Assembly (NCBI GenBank): GCA_032207245.1
Contig: CM063498.1
Location: 95,853,870 to 95,917,869, forward strand
Length of the DNA stretch: 64,000 nucleotides
Reading direction: 5' to 3'
From: Pardosa pseudoannulata
Taxonomy: Eukaryota; Arthropoda; Arachnida; Araneae; Lycosidae
How positions within the stretch are numbered: the first letter of the stretch is position 1; every line of letters starts with the position of its first letter. The notes beneath the pieces are model-generated. The model saw only the letters and a program-made list of their open reading frames with translations, was not told the origin of the DNA and made no database searches. This document shows, piece after piece, positions 11,560 through 25,086 of the stretch. Both the position numbers and the translations under genes were made by a program.

Positions 11560-11820
11560 GATCAAATGATGGGACAGCTCGAGAAATGGTGAAGAAAATC
11601 CATAAATAGTAATGAAAAATCGTCAATTCAAAATGCAACTAGCATACGTGTAAGGCATTTAAAAAAGTACTACAAAATTATCACTATTGACTGGAAATTT
11701 AGCCATGAGAAAGCTGTACGTAAGATGGGTCCGCGATTACTCACAAAGATGCAAAAAAGCTTTGTGACAGTGAGTGTTTCAGTAGAATGTAAAGCTTCGT
11801 TTGAAGAAGCTTAGAAACTT
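11560..11820 (+). pseudogene. Mariner-type transposase relic
   Basis: The + strand reads GTAREMVKKIH near 11570 and, after frameshifts and stops, MRK followed by GPRLLTKMQK and a VTVS..EC stretch near 11705-11815. The order and spacing resemble the N-terminal part of mariner transposases (MRKV-x-x-KWVPRLLT-x-x-QK). Several stops and at least one frameshift make it dead. No terminal inverted repeats were identified, so the element boundaries are unknown. The match is from memory of the family pattern and is tentative. Confidence 0.4.
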
Positions 11821-12419
11821 TTAAATTTAACTTGTCTTCTATTGCACTGATGTAGCAACATGGTAAAGATTATTGCTGTATTTATCTCAAAATAGGAACA
11901 ATCCTTTCCGGTTTCCATGGTTTTTTGACTGGTTCATCGACAGTCTTGAGTGCTACGAGCGTATGCAAGGGGAACCGTTTTCAACAGTTTTTTAACTACT
12001 GCAATAGATTACAGTGGGTAAAACACGAGTCTCGTGGTCGAAAAAGCTAGTGTGTCAAAATTCAGTATTAGATTTAATGGTTGCAATTTTTAATAGATAA
12101 TATAATCCCAAGAATCATGCCAATTCTTATGAAGGAAACATTTAATATATTTTTTATCAAATTAAACCATTTTTTCAAAAAAGCCCTTTTTTTCAAATTT
12201 CAATTAGTTTTATTTATTTATTTATTTAATGTTATACTGATTACATATTTCTGTTTCTGACAGCATTTTATTTTATCCATTCTGTAGTGTTCTTAAATTT
12301 TGGCAAACTTGACGAATGAGTTGACAAATTGTATTCTACTTTTTAAGTTAATAAGCTGTTAGTATTTATTAGGTTTAGTATTTTTTTTATCGTCCATGCC
12401 TTCTATTTTGTATCGCAGT

Positions 12420-13330
12420 TTATCAGGATAATTTGAAGATTACTGTCAGAGCACGGGCCAAATCAGCTGATAGGAAATTCCACCTGTTGACCAGTTTACA
12501 ATAGCTTGGCGTCGCAGAGTCTTTGATGTTGACAGTTGGATTGAATAGGCATTACGTCCCTGATCGGTCACGTTGTTGAATCCTAGGGAATTCCAGAATC
12601 GGGACAGCTAGAGAATGAGTATTCAACTAAAAAAATTAGCTGTAACCTTGGCTAGAGTTCTCAGGTAATTGGAATGGTAAGTGACCAAAAAATGGTTGGA
12701 GGACCGTAACTGACTCCCAGGTATAAAAAGCCTAAAATTTTTTGACTCGGGGCTTTTCAACATTTTTTTACGTAGGTTCTTTAACCTCGTGGAGACTTTC
12801 GATTATTTGGACCGGAGCCAGCATTTTAGTGATTCAGTTCTGGAGACTCGTAAAGTCCAATCATATAAAGAGCGGCAGGGTCTCGGATACCGAACGGGGG
12901 ATAGATTGGGTTGCATTGCACCCTGGAAGAGGCTCCCCATTTGTGAGATTATTTAATCGTTTATTTTCCCGACTGTGATCGTCGTGACAATTCAATGCCA
13001 GTCGAAAATCCTCTACATTTATACTTGTTTTGGGGAGAATTAGAATCCCGTTGTATATATAATAGTATTTACTCCAGAAAGAATAAAAGTAATTTCCAAT
13101 TTTATCGTGACTGTGATCCTTCTTCACGCTACCTCTTCACTCGAGAACATTGAAGTCGTCTCATTACGAAACACAGGATGTCCCGATGCCTCACTGTTTC
13201 TAAAAGGCAGTGAAAGATCTCCTTCAGAAGTTTCTCCTATGTCTCCCGTGGACAATTATATCAGTTTAGGGCTTCGTGCTAATAACGCGAAGATTATCCT
13301 TTTATTCTTATAATTATATTGTGTATATAA
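12420..13330. other. GC-richer non-coding stretch, possibly an old LTR
   Basis: This stretch has higher GC than its neighbours, a TATA-like GTATAAAAAGCC at about 12721 and another CATATAAAGAGCGG at about 12861. Overlapping short frames on both strands (12742-12978, 12861-13127 and 13107-13313) resemble no family. The promoter-like motifs suggest a solo LTR, but I found no TG..CA ends with a target duplication. Confidence 0.3.
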
Positions 13331-14079
13331 ATATAGTTGTAAGTACGATTAATTTTAATTTCTGAAAGTCAGTAGGCAAAGATATTTTTAGTCAGGTTTT
13401 ACATTCTCGACTTGCACAATTTAATATCATAATCACTGCATTATTGTTTTTGATAAATATATCATTTTATTATATATTATTTACTCATTGCCCCAATAAT
13501 TTAGTCTCATATTAAGAAGATTTTATTTAGTATTTATATAATATTGCGGAGAATTTCAAGGTAAAATCTTAATAACTCTAAAATTTATTATTTAACTGTT
13601 TCAAAAAGAACATTACTTAAAATTTCAAGCTCTTCTTTATTGGGTATGATAGCGTGAAATGCACTTAGACATAAATAATAATAATTTAAATATCCCCTTT
13701 TCTCCAATAAAATATGAATAACAACATTTTAATTTCAAAAAGGAAGATTTTCGTTGTCCGAAATTTATTCACTTTCGCAAACTTTCATTTCCTACTATGG
13801 AGAGTAAAAGTTCGCTTTAAGCAACTAAGCTTACGTCAGCGTTAGTTTAAGCTCAAGAATTGTGTACTATACTCTATATAACAGTCTACTGTAGCCTTAA
13901 AAATCAACAGGCAAGAAATATTTAAACAAAAATGTACAATCGCCATATCACCAAAGAAGATATAGAGAATTTTATAGGGGATAAATGACTCATTTCTACA
14001 ATTAAGTGTTGACATTCAAATAAATGAAAATACCAGCAGCTTTTTTTTCGTGTAATTTCCTTAGGACTTGAAGTTTAAA
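13331..14079. other. Non-coding, no recognised element
   Basis: AT-rich DNA between the GC-richer stretch and the next transposon; nothing recognised. Confidence 0.5.
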
Positions 14080-14081
14080 TA

Positions 14082-14630
14082 CAGGGTGTTTCATATTGAA
14101 TGGGAGAAAAAAAGAAAACATGATTGTGAACATTGTAATTAATATATTTATAAAATTCAAATTTACCTCATAACTACATTTATTAGCATATCCCCTTGTG
14201 ATGGAGTTCAACACTGCAGTTATCCGCTGTTTCAGTTGCTCTAAGTCCTGAGGAAGTGAATGCACAAACACCTTGTCTTTAACGAAATTCTTTAAAGAAA
14301 AATCACAGCGTTATGTCAAATCCTGTGGCCAAGAACGGCCAATCCAGCGATGGGGAAGATGTCCGTTCAGGAATTCACGTACGTTTTCATTCCAATGTAG
14401 GGGAGCAGCATCTTGCTGCAAAATGAAATCAGGAACAGCGCTTTCTCTTGCAGGGACGACATTTTGGTTTAACAGCTCCTCTAGCGGCAGAGAGCATGTC
14501 TTGGTAAATGTCCCCAAAAATCGATTTTTCAGCAAAGAAAAATAGACCAGAGAAAATGTCTTTGCAAAACAGTTACCGAGGAGTTGGCATATTCGAAAAC
14601 GCAGTATCCCTTTCAATATGAAACACCCTG
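14082..14630 (-). mobile_element. IS630/Tc1-mariner-type transposon, internally deleted
   Basis: Perfect 19-bp terminal inverted repeats (CAGGGTGTTTCATATTGAA) lie at 14082-14100 and 14612-14630, and the similarity continues four more bases with one mismatch. The dinucleotide TA flanks both ends (14080-14081 and 14631-14632), the target used by IS630/Tc1/mariner elements. The 549-bp element keeps only the C-terminal part of a transposase on the minus strand, so it cannot move itself. Perfect ends suggest fairly recent movement. Confidence 0.9.
14140..14520 (-). pseudogene. DDE transposase fragment of the 14082-14630 element
   Basis: Minus-strand translation gives LPLEELLNQNVVP, then FILQQDAAPLHWNENVREFL and HLPHRWIGR, then (past an in-frame stop) FVKDKVFVHSLPQDLEQLKQ. 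This is the second-aspartate block (QQDxAPxHW) and C-terminus of IS630/Tc1-mariner-superfamily transposases, which usually read FQQDGAPPHW..RWIGR..WPPRSPDLTPxDFFLWGxVKD. Here the WPPRSPDLTP segment is shortened to WPQDLT and followed by a stop. The N-terminal DNA-binding part and first aspartate are gone. Non-functional. Confidence 0.82.
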
Positions 14631-14632
14631 TA

Positions 14633-15558
14633 CTCGAGTTCATCATTTGATAATTTTTCCCTGTTGCCAAATAAAACTTGTATAATTGTCGTTCCAGAAT
14701 AAATTTGATTCGGCTGAATAAATCCATTACGGCAGTCAGACTGCGCTATTGTTTTTGACAAAAGATGATTTTATCCAATTTAAATGTAACTCTTGAAATA
14801 AGCACTAAAAAGAAACTAAAGAAGTTCATATAAAGAACAAAACCTTTTGCCCTTCAAAGCATATTTATGTTAAAAGCACTCTGCCATTCCAACAGAGAAA
14901 CAGATCGAAAACTTCGTGGAAAGTTTAAGCAACGTTTTATGTAAGTGCATTGAAGTTATGCAGTTAAGTTCGATATTGTTTTCATAAAACTGTCCAGACA
15001 TTTAAGTAATCCTTATATATATGGAGATTTTTAATGTTATATAGTCCTTCTTTGCATGAACTCTTGATACAAGAATAATCCTACTTTAAGAGAAAAAAAT
15101 ATTACCAAGAAAATATTGCTTAAGTAAAAATTCGATACGAGTATTCTAGATTCTATTCATAATAAATGTTTTAAACTTAAAAAAAGAATTTTGTAAGCAG
15201 TGTTTGTATTGAACTATTATTTCCTTATTTTTCAAATAATTAAATTGTCATTTTCTGATTTAAAAAAAAATCAGGTGTGAACACCAGATGACTTTTTTGT
15301 ATACCTACACCTATCAAGTTACTCACACTCATTTTAAAAAATTTTCATCATATGTTACGTCATCATAATTACCATTTGCACTTTCTCTTAAAGGTTCAAA
15401 GTTATTTTATCCTTTCTCAGATTAACGGTGATATCTGAGTCGAGATAAAATACGGATATTTGGAAAATTCGGCAGCCATAGTATGAATTCAGGTAATAAC
15501 TTCTGTTAAGTTTTCATAACAAATATTAATATTAAAACATGTGGGATGTTACATACCG

Positions 15559-15616
<58 letters not shown>

Positions 15617-16380
15617 AGTATTCTATATTTTTTTGTTATATGCATATTTCATTATAAACAAAAAACTTTCACGAATTCAATTTCTAAAATCTATAACTCC
15701 TACCAAGAAGTAATGCTTGAAAATAGCGCGAGCTCAATTATTTTAAATTCGAAACTCACTTTTCTTTAATCGGAATATTAAATTTATTCATAATAAAAAG
15801 ATAAAGCAGACATGCGTATAAATCATGGATTTTGCTGTGGTATCTGACATATGTACTGCCGGAGAGCTGATTAAAAGCTAAATCTTAATAAAACTTTTGG
15901 AAATCTATGTTTCCAACCACCGTGAGAATCTCGCTCTCTTCTTCTTGAGTACTTATTGTAATGTAGTGTCATTTAATGTTCAAATGCAGCGTTTCTTTAA
16001 AAGTAGAAGTGGTGAAAATGACATATTTTTAATGTTTCGGCCATAGTAATACGTTTTAAAGAAGAATAAAAGATTTAATTAAGTCATGACTGCCAGTCGG
16101 ATTTATCATTCAACCATCAAACATGGTGTCGCATAGCTAGCATTCACACTCTAACAAAGAAGCACTAGGGTTCATACGTGTGTAGCTTAGATATCCAATT
16201 AGTTCGTTATAATGTCTTTATTCATAAATATATTGCACAGTTTAACAGTCCTTTCTATCCTAATCCTTTCGTGTCAAATGTATTTATAATGAAGAGAGGG
16301 TTTATACTGCAGCCCTTTCTCAAGAACTAGAGATTCATGCACCTGCATTAAAAGAGGTTTTATTAATTTTACATTTTTAA

Positions 16381-16384
<4 letters not shown>
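14633..16384. other. Non-coding spacer with microsatellite
   Basis: AT-rich sequence; the only recognised item is the (TA)n(TG)n tract at 15562-15616. Confidence 0.5.
15562..15616. repeat. (TA)n(TG)n microsatellite
   Basis: About 16 TA dinucleotides run directly into about 11 TG dinucleotides. The reading frame across it (15539-15769) is a by-product of the repeat. Confidence 0.95.
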
Positions 16385-16662
<278 letters not shown>

Positions 16663-16739
16663 AAATTTGAAAATTATTTTTATTTACTTTACATATATAC
16701 ATATTATATATAAACATATATTATATACACCATGATTAC

Positions 16740-18020
16740 AGAGTTTAATACTGAGTTAAACATCCTATATCAACAAAAAACTGAAAAAATATTTTAGTTC
16801 TCTGCACATTGTCATCAATAGCCATTACATAAGTGAAAGCAAGAAAAAAAGAGTTTCTGAATAGCTCACTTAAGTAATAGTCTGCCATTTTGAAAATGAA
16901 AATACTGCTTTCAATCTCATTTTCTTATGGCGCATCCATACATTTTACAAAATTTACTTACTAGAATTACTTTCCTGTTATATGTCGAGACTCTCGAATA
17001 ATAAAAACGAAACTTTGATAATATTTTATTTCCCATGTTTGAATTATTTAAATAACCCATCAAAAATTTCATTTTTTATTTCGTTAGAATTTTATATAAT
17101 TTAAATTTAAAAATTGGAACATGAAAATAAATTTCTCATTAAAAATATATTTTAGAGAATATAACGTTAGAAATATTTCAATAGTAAAATATAAATTTAT
17201 GATTAAAAAGAAATTTTTAAAACATCTAACAGCCTGCCGCTATAATTTTATTTTTTAGCTTCATTGTAACGGTTTTCTTAACACTACATAATCTGTTATC
17301 TTCTTGAATGACTGTAAAATTGATGTTAAACTGATAGTTTCTATTCATTATCACTTGACACGCAAATCAACCTTCCGAGAAAAGAAAATTGATTAATAGC
17401 AGATTCTCATGAGATAAATTTTAACTCTGTTAGAAGCATGTTATTTTTTCTTCTTTTTTCCCACAAAAGCTAAGATTTGTTAGAGGATTTTTTTTAAAAC
17501 ACGCAAATGAATTTTTTTAAAGGAAAACATCGTTTTAATATGATACCTATTTCATAAATTTATTCTTTTCATTTTTGTGTAAAAGTGAAAGGTATAGTTG
17601 ATGAAAATTTACATTCTGTCTAGTAAATTGTAATTTTTGTTTACATACCTTGTAAAACTATGAATATAGCTTTATAAAAACGGTCAAAATATGTATTATT
17701 CTATAAAATTTTAAAAGATGATATGAATAAATTATACCGTAAACGGAGATATGGGGTGTTATTTCGTGTTATGTAAAAATATTTAAGGTGATATCAATTT
17801 TTCCATGCTTTTATTTCACTTGAATATTGCCCAAGGCCGTATGATCACGTAAAATAAATGAGACAAAAGTGTAGGGCTAAAACTGCTATTCTAAAAAGAT
17901 TTGTAAATAAGATAGCTTTCATTTCTATTCGCCAACTGTATATAATAAACAAACAAACAAAAATATTTTTATATGGTTACAAGATTTATCCCGTAGAGGT
18001 TATAACAACATAACTAGAAA
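16740..18020. other. Non-coding, no recognised element
   Basis: AT-rich sequence between two microsatellite blocks. No exon, RNA or transposon was recognised. Confidence 0.5.
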
Positions 18021-18025
18021 GAAAC

Positions 18026-18096
18026 CCATCACGGTGTGACGGGTGCAAATTTCCTCTTCATCCGCGAGTTTTTCCGTCACATGTGACGTGTTTATA
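18026..18096. repeat. Pair of TGACGGG-type palindromes
   Basis: CCCATCAC-ggt-GTGACGGG (7 of 8 arm bases pair) is followed about 30 bases later by the perfect palindrome GTCACATGTGAC within CCGTCACATGTGACGTG. The first resembles the perfect palindrome CCCGTCATATGACGGG at 36160-36175, at the edge of a dispersed repeat. It may be a transposon end. Confidence 0.45.
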
Positions 18097-18166
18097 TAGT
18101 TATCTATGGGAGAGAAAGATTAAATATGCTTTAAAACATAAAATCCTATTTTACTATTGGACCAAG

Positions 18167-18170
<4 letters not shown>

Positions 18171-18218
<48 letters not shown>

Positions 18219-18295
18219 ATATATATATTATATATTATAAATATATATTTACATATATTTGATATATAATATATATATATATATTCATATAATAT
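18171..18295. repeat. (TA)n microsatellite
   Basis: Long TA run with TATT/ATAA interruptions. Confidence 0.9.
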
Positions 18296-19063
18296 ACGTG
18301 TGGGGTTTTCGCGGTGTGTGTGTGTAATATTAAAATCCCTTATTTACTTCCAGACACGCTATAGACTTAATCAATCACAGGTTAAACCTCGTATAACCCC
18401 CAATAATGACCAAAGTCGAAATTTTCAATATTTAAATTATTCAGAAAGACGTTTATCAGCAATTTAAATGAAAATATGGAAAATATTTCTTACATTTATT
18501 GATTCACTACCAGCCCAGGATTAAACTCCGTCTAATTTCCAATATTAACAAAAGTCGAAATTTTCAAAGTTATTTGCTAAGCAGGTAATCAGTCAGATGA
18601 ATGAAAATATAAACTAACTTTTATTATGAGATTCATTAGTCGATATTAATGGATTAAGATACATTTGGAGGTAGGATCACACAGAATCATCACCAGATAA
18701 GCGATCTGGGCTATTTTATTAGTAATAGTTTTGGTATTCATTTGTCACTTGTACTTAATTTTGACTGAAACAGGATATATGTTTCTTTTTCCGTTGCCTT
18801 CTGTATCAGAAGTTATAATCTGACATATATATATTATATATATTATATTTATATATATATATACGCTTAGGGATTATTCGTAGTCTTTTTGCCTTAGAAA
18901 CTCTTACTTAAAAAGTGGGGTGTGCACTATCAACCTGTGTCTGCACTTTTTTAGTCAATAGTAAACGCTTTCTTTCTAAACATGGGTATTTTTATCACCT
19001 GATCAAATGTTGATTTGATGTATCGTCACGAAAAATAAAATGCGTTGTTATCAAAGTGACTGT

Positions 19064-19065
<2 letters not shown>
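18296..19065. other. Non-coding spacer with short (TA)n
   Basis: A short local duplication is visible: 'gaaattttcaa(t/a)' next to 'aatgaaaatat' near 18415-18480 and again near 18555-18610, each after a TAAAC(C/T)(T/C)CGT-like motif. A TA tract lies at 18826-18862. Nothing else was recognised. Confidence 0.5.
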
Positions 19066-19111
<46 letters not shown>

Positions 19112-19138
19112 GCTTTTGATGAATCTCACCCATATTTC

Positions 19139-19201
<63 letters not shown>

Positions 19202-19203
19202 TC

Positions 19204-19253
<50 letters not shown>

Positions 19254-19298
19254 TATACATATATATATATATATATACACACATATATATATATATAT
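19066..19298. repeat. Long interrupted (TA)n block
   Basis: Four TA runs separated by short unique segments. GAAATTCGAA(T/A)A occurs twice (19197 and 19300), so part of the block is itself duplicated. The 117-codon frame over it is an artefact. Confidence 0.92.
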
Positions 19299-19541
19299 GA
19301 AATTCGAAAAAAGACCACAAATCGTATCAATATTTCCAAATATAGAAATATTATTGCAAATATATTTAATTTGACTTATATCAAATGCATCTTAGTCAAT
19401 AAAAATTAAATTCGTCGGTTGTTTTATACACAAATCAAAATGCTTTAGATAATATTAGTTATGATGATTAAATCGATAATTTTATTAATCTAAAGACTAG
19501 AAAACAGAATTAAGTAAAATTCTATCCTTATAGAAACAAAC

Positions 19542-19577
19542 TATATATATATATATATATACGTATATATATATATA
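19542..19577. repeat. (TA)n microsatellite
   Basis: TA runs separated by ACG. Confidence 0.85.
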
Positions 19578-22500
19578 CTTACTTTTCTTAGGAATTTAAT
19601 AGAATATATTTGATTTTTTAAAAATTTATCAACAAACTTTGCTAGAAAAACTAAAGGTTATTGTTGTATATTAAATATTTTTATTAATAAAAGTATAAAA
19701 TTTGTTTTATTTTTTCGCTTTATTTAGTTTTGTATAATTTATTGTTTCGTATTTTTTGTCTCTATTCCTTGTAGGAGAGAGAGTGATGACCCTCTAAGAA
19801 GAAAATGTCTATTGCCTGAAATTGGTTAAATCTGGTCCAGACACTGTTTTTCTATTTTAAATTCTTGTAATAAATCTTTTGCTATCTTTCCGATTTTTAA
19901 CTGAGTTGAAATTTTGCTTAGTAATGTATCTTCCAAGAAAATACATGAATAAATCATAAATTTACTTCATTATACATAAATTAACTCATTTCAATATACA
20001 TAAATTTTCTGAGAGCAATTATACTGTTCATTTTACAGATATGCATCGGTGATTCGAGACTTTTAAGCGGAAGGTTTAGATTCAAATTCTGATAGATTGA
20101 TATTTTTTTTAATTGTAAATCTGTGTAGCATCAGCTTCTAACAGTGTCAAATTAATTCTTTTAACTTGAAATTCAGAAATTATTATCCTGTGATTGGGAG
20201 TTTAAAAACAAGAAGTAAAATTCGACTGGAACTTAAGACGAAAAGCGAGTTCCAGAAAGATCATAATTATACATTCAATCAGTCGGATTCAAATTCGCAA
20301 ACTCCGGTACATAAGGCAGTACTTCATGAACCATAATACAGAGTAAAAAAAGTCAATCAACCCCTTAAGTAATTTGAACCCAATGTTAAGTCTTTTCGTA
20401 GAACTATGAAGTAATATTACGGACTACAGCAGAAACATTTCGCTGTGAAATTTTGTTAGTAATATTTTGTTTGCTTCATTTTAATTGATATTTCACTTAT
20501 TTATTTTTGTTGGTTAAGTTAAAAGAATGACACATCCTTGAAGTTGGTTATTTCCAATGTAGCAGTTCAATTATGATACAGATAAAGTGCTTTCCATTGT
20601 TTAGAGCTGTAAAAAAATTATTTTGCACCATATAATATGTATGAGATACTGGTCCAATAAATATGTATTAGCAAGCGCTTAACAAGAGTGACTTTAACAA
20701 GATTTTGTGCACTTTGTTTGAGGAAGAATGAACTTTAGGTAAATATTCATTCGGAATCGAGATATCAGTGTAAAGAATACGATGTTGGTTTTGAAGTGTA
20801 CCATACAAAAACCATTGGACCTTACAATGATCATTCAGCTCTAATTCTTATGTACTAAATTTCCTTTTGGAAATATGTTTCAATACAAAAAAATGGAAAA
20901 ATATTATTCTGTGTAAATTTTATAGTGCACGCAATGTTACGTTCAATTTTTAAAAGGTAAGATTAAGCTTGTATTTGGCTAAAATACATAAAATTATAAA
21001 AATAATATTTATTTCTTTTTTCCACTTAGTGAAAGTAATAAAAATTGTGCAATATAAATGGTTTCTTGAGCAGTGTCTTGATATATTAACAGGTTAAGTA
21101 TCAATTCACCGTACTTGACACTACTTAAGGAGTACCACAAACCATAGATAGTTATTAATGCCTTATCGCATATTAACCTGCACGCGTTGAAAAAGAATTC
21201 AGTTTATCATCATTTTTCCCCATAAAGAACGTACAGATATTTTGTATAACTAACAAAATATTTCATTAAATACCTAATCCCACGTCAACCTGAAGAAGAA
21301 TAAATTGCATAACTATCACACTATTGAAAATTGCATAACTATCACACTATGTTGTATATAACTGTGTTTGTAACTGTGTACTTCAGTTTTTATTGTACTC
21401 GCTGTCAAGGACAGTATGGATGTATCGACAAATTTGTAACAATAACACGTGGGAAAGAGGTAAAGTACTGAGAAAAGATAAGAATCCTCGAAGTTATTAG
21501 ATTAAAAATGAAAATAATCAAACATTGAAATGGAACAGAGTTTACTTAAAACCGTAAAAAAAACAATATTTTTTTAAATGTTGGAAGTGGTAGACATGCT
21601 GATCTTAGTGGTTCTATTCTTAACCTTTCTCATGTAAATGATCAAAAATGTGAAACCATATGTCACACTATATGGTAGAGGAATAAAACGTCCAAAAAGA
21701 TTGGGTGTTGCATCGACGTAAGAAACTTTTGTAAAAGGGAAGGTGTTGTATATAACTGTATTTGTAACTGTGTACTTCTGTTTTTATTGCAATTTTAACT
21801 GTGTGTAAGTACGTTGATAAAGATACCAGATATAAAACACGAGATATGAACACGTTCTACATCGGTAAAAGGAATCATAAACTGAATCGCTGGTTTTTCA
21901 ACACGTACAGGTTGACGAATGGTAAGATCTTTAGAGAGGAAGTGTTATCTCAAAAATCTTATTTGAGTCATTAACTAAAAATTGAGTTTCACATGAGCAA
22001 AATTTTTGCAACTTACAAATTTATAATTTTGTGAATTAATGTCATAGAAAATAGAGCCTCCTATAGATAAGTCATTATTTATCACAAGGGCATAAAGTTT
22101 GTTGTATATTTTTAGTAATAAGGAGTACATAGTAAAAGACAAAGAAGAGAATTTCGTTTGAATTTCATCAATAATTATTTGAAAATTTTCGTTCAAACAG
22201 GAAGTTTAAGGAGAATTAACAATGATGGTTAAAATTTCGAGAAGATGGGATTAAGAAATAATTATGCCTGCATTAAGTAGGAAATTTATAACTCTATTAT
22301 CATGGACTGATAATTTAAGACTCCTCTTAGAAAGAGTTGAATGCTTCAATGGAATAAACAATTTGTTTAACCATCTGATAACTTTTTATGATGAATCCGA
22401 TCCAGACTTGAAAGTTAGTATTATATGAATGAAAATACTCCGAACTATATAAGCTAATAAAAATATTATAAATATGTTTGGAATTATATATTTTCTCATT

Positions 22501-24610
22501 TCTTATAATAAATTTTAATACTACAATCTCTTTTTTTAAGTAATTTCTAATAAAAATACCTGATTTTTAAAATATCTACAAAGTTTATTTTGACTGCAAC
22601 AACTATGTTATAGTAAAAGCGAGTTAAACAATTAATTTATAACTATTTCTGATTCCAATGGCACAATAAATACAAACTTGTGTACAGGATGAAAACAAAT
22701 AATATAGAAGAAATTGGATTCAAGTTAATAAGTTTAATTGAAGAGGAGGTCAATTTATCAAGTGCTTATTGACGGGAGTAAAACACATTTAATAACTGAA
22801 CTTTAAAGTTTAGGAGTCATTTGCTTGAAAAAATTCAGAAATTAATTTGAGTCACTTAAAACTCATAAAGTGATATTTTTCTATTTATGAAAGAATTTTG
22901 TTTCCTCTTCAACTTTCTGATAATAACAAAAAGTGCATGAAGCTACTTCTCAGATTATTAAATAGAATAATAGAAAAGTTTGTTCATGCACTTTTTATTT
23001 AAAAATGATAATAGAAAAGTACATTCTATATTCTTTTTTATTCAATTTGTTGCTTTTTTTTATTTAGAAATTATAATAGAAAGTTCGTTTCATTCTTTTT
23101 ATTCAGAAATAAATTTGAGGCACTTAGACCTCATGAAAGGATTTTTTTCTATACAGCATTTGATTGTACCAAAAAGAGTAAGAAGTTATTTCTGAGGTTA
23201 TTAAATAGTGAAATAGAAAAGACTTTCATACGCTTTTGAGGGAACAATTGTTATTAAATAGAAATTTTTAAGATAGACAAATTTTAACTATATCCTTTAT
23301 AGGAGTATAAATAATAACTTTTCATAAAATCTATGAGGCTTTTTTTTTGTTGTTGTAAAAACCATTTTGTAATTAAAAATACACAAGGATATACACGAGT
23401 CCTCTTCTTATCAATTTTCTTTTTACATGAAAGCGTGTATTTCCCTCTACTTTTCAACCCAATTTCAATGAATATCAAAGTACTTATCGTAGAACCAGCT
23501 TTTCAATTCTATCCTTATAGAAACAAACTGGCTACGCACAAACAAGGCGTTTGCTTTCTGCCCTTCAGTCAATTCATCCTCATTTTCAGTCCTAGGTAGT
23601 TTTTAAGATGAGAATTTTTACTGAATTGTGGTTTTAAATTATCGTCAGTTTGTACCACATGATAATTGTCACATCGTCTGTTAAAAATGATGTTCTACCC
23701 GCAAATTATCTATTTTATTTTATTTTTTCTTTGTAAGTTGCGAATGGCAACGAACAATATATTTTAGAAAAAAAACTGTTGTTTTTTCGTATGCGAGAAG
23801 AAAATGGCTCTTAAGTTACTTTTGTGTTTTGAGATAATAATACTATTTACGCCAAAAATTCTGTGTGACATTTTGTGTTTTTTAAAGACCTAGTATATGG
23901 AAATATAATAAAAGGTGTTTTATTTTAAAAATGCGTTGTTCTGAGCAGTTAACTATGTTATCGAGAACAAACACCTAAATTACTTCAGTATCATACTCTG
24001 GATATCGAAACCCAAACGGGACACTAATGTAGATTGCAAATGTAGACCGAAAATGTAGATTGGTAAGCGCAAAAGGAAATGTTTAGTCAGTGCATAGCCA
24101 GACCGGTTGTAAGAATTAAAAGAGGGGGGGATTAAAAAACTGGATGATGAAATGAATACAAGTGACTATATAATGATGGATATCCCGTTGAAAAGAAGAC
24201 TAAAATACAGGTTTTCATCTAAAATCTAACTAGATCAATACACTTGTTTTCAATTGCAAAACGGTACTTATCTAAGAAAAACACCCCTCGCACACTAACA
24301 GTACACTAAAATTTACAAAAACCAAATTTTTGAACAAAATTATGAAAACAAAATATCTTACAATAAAAATTTAGTATATTAATAACATTAATTAAATCTT
24401 CTCTAATTAAACTAGATATTAACCAACTGCATTTAGTTTTTTAAAGTATATTTAGTGCTCATATAAGCACAAAACTGGCTATCGAATTTCACTTACGTTA
24501 AATATGACCTATTTTCACTTGTAGAATTTTTTAGAAAAGTTTTTTGTTGTATCACAGTATAAGACACTCTGTAACTGGATAAAATAAATTATAATTTAAA
24601 AAAGTGTCCC
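19578..24610. other. Non-coding region with minor local repeats
   Basis: There is no exon or RNA gene that I can support in 5 kb. Minor structure: a 26-bp direct repeat of TTGCATAACTATCACACTAT at 21306 and 21331; the block GTTGTATATAACTG..TTTGTAACTGTGTACTTC at 21351 and again at 21745; and a degenerate duplication around 22835-22995 and 23095-23245 sharing 'ttattaaatag' and 'aatagaaaag' blocks. A SINE relic lies at 20276-20345. Confidence 0.5.
20276..20345 (-). repeat. tRNA-derived SINE head, degenerate
   Basis: On the minus strand, ACCGGAGTTTGCGAATTTGAA-type sequence matches the head of the SINE at 25755-25938 (ACCGGAGTTCGTGGGTTCGAA). The body and tail are missing. Confidence 0.5.
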
Positions 24611-24614
24611 TCAT

Positions 24615-24985
24615 TTTATGGTAAACTCTTTAATTGACAATGTCGAATAAATTTTTAAAACTCGATGGGAAAATAATGAAATGGGATATTTAAAAGTCAT
24701 AAATAAATTAAAAATAAATAAAATTCTTTAAAAAATATTTCCGAATTCTTAAACAAGGATATACAACAGAAACATGATTTTACAAAAAATGAATAACTCG
24801 TCATGATAAACTCTTTAACTGACAATGTCGAAAAGAATTTTAAAAATCGAGGGAAAAGAAATTACCTGGGATATTTGAAAATCATTAATAAATTTAAAAA
24901 ATAAATAAAATTCTTTAAAAAGTGATTTGAATTCTAAAGCAAGGATATACGACAAAAAGGTTTTTACAAAAAATAATAATTTAAT
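24615..24985. repeat. Tandem duplication, period 185 bp
   Basis: TAAACTCTTTAATTGACAATG at 24622 recurs with small changes at 24807. The following blocks (GGATATTT..ATAAATAAAATTCTTTAAAAA, then CAAGGATATAC) recur in the same order. The two copies have diverged moderately. Confidence 0.8.
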
Positions 24986-25086
24986 TGCAAAACCTTTACT
25001 TTAATAATAGGATGTGTATGCCTAGCTGGACTTTTCCTGAAAAAAAAAACATTCCGTAGGAATCAGCGGACCTTTTTTGAGAGCAG

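Noticed and set aside
12742..13313. Overlapping frames on both strands as a gene
   Set aside because: They are short, mutually overlapping, without family resemblance or splice context.
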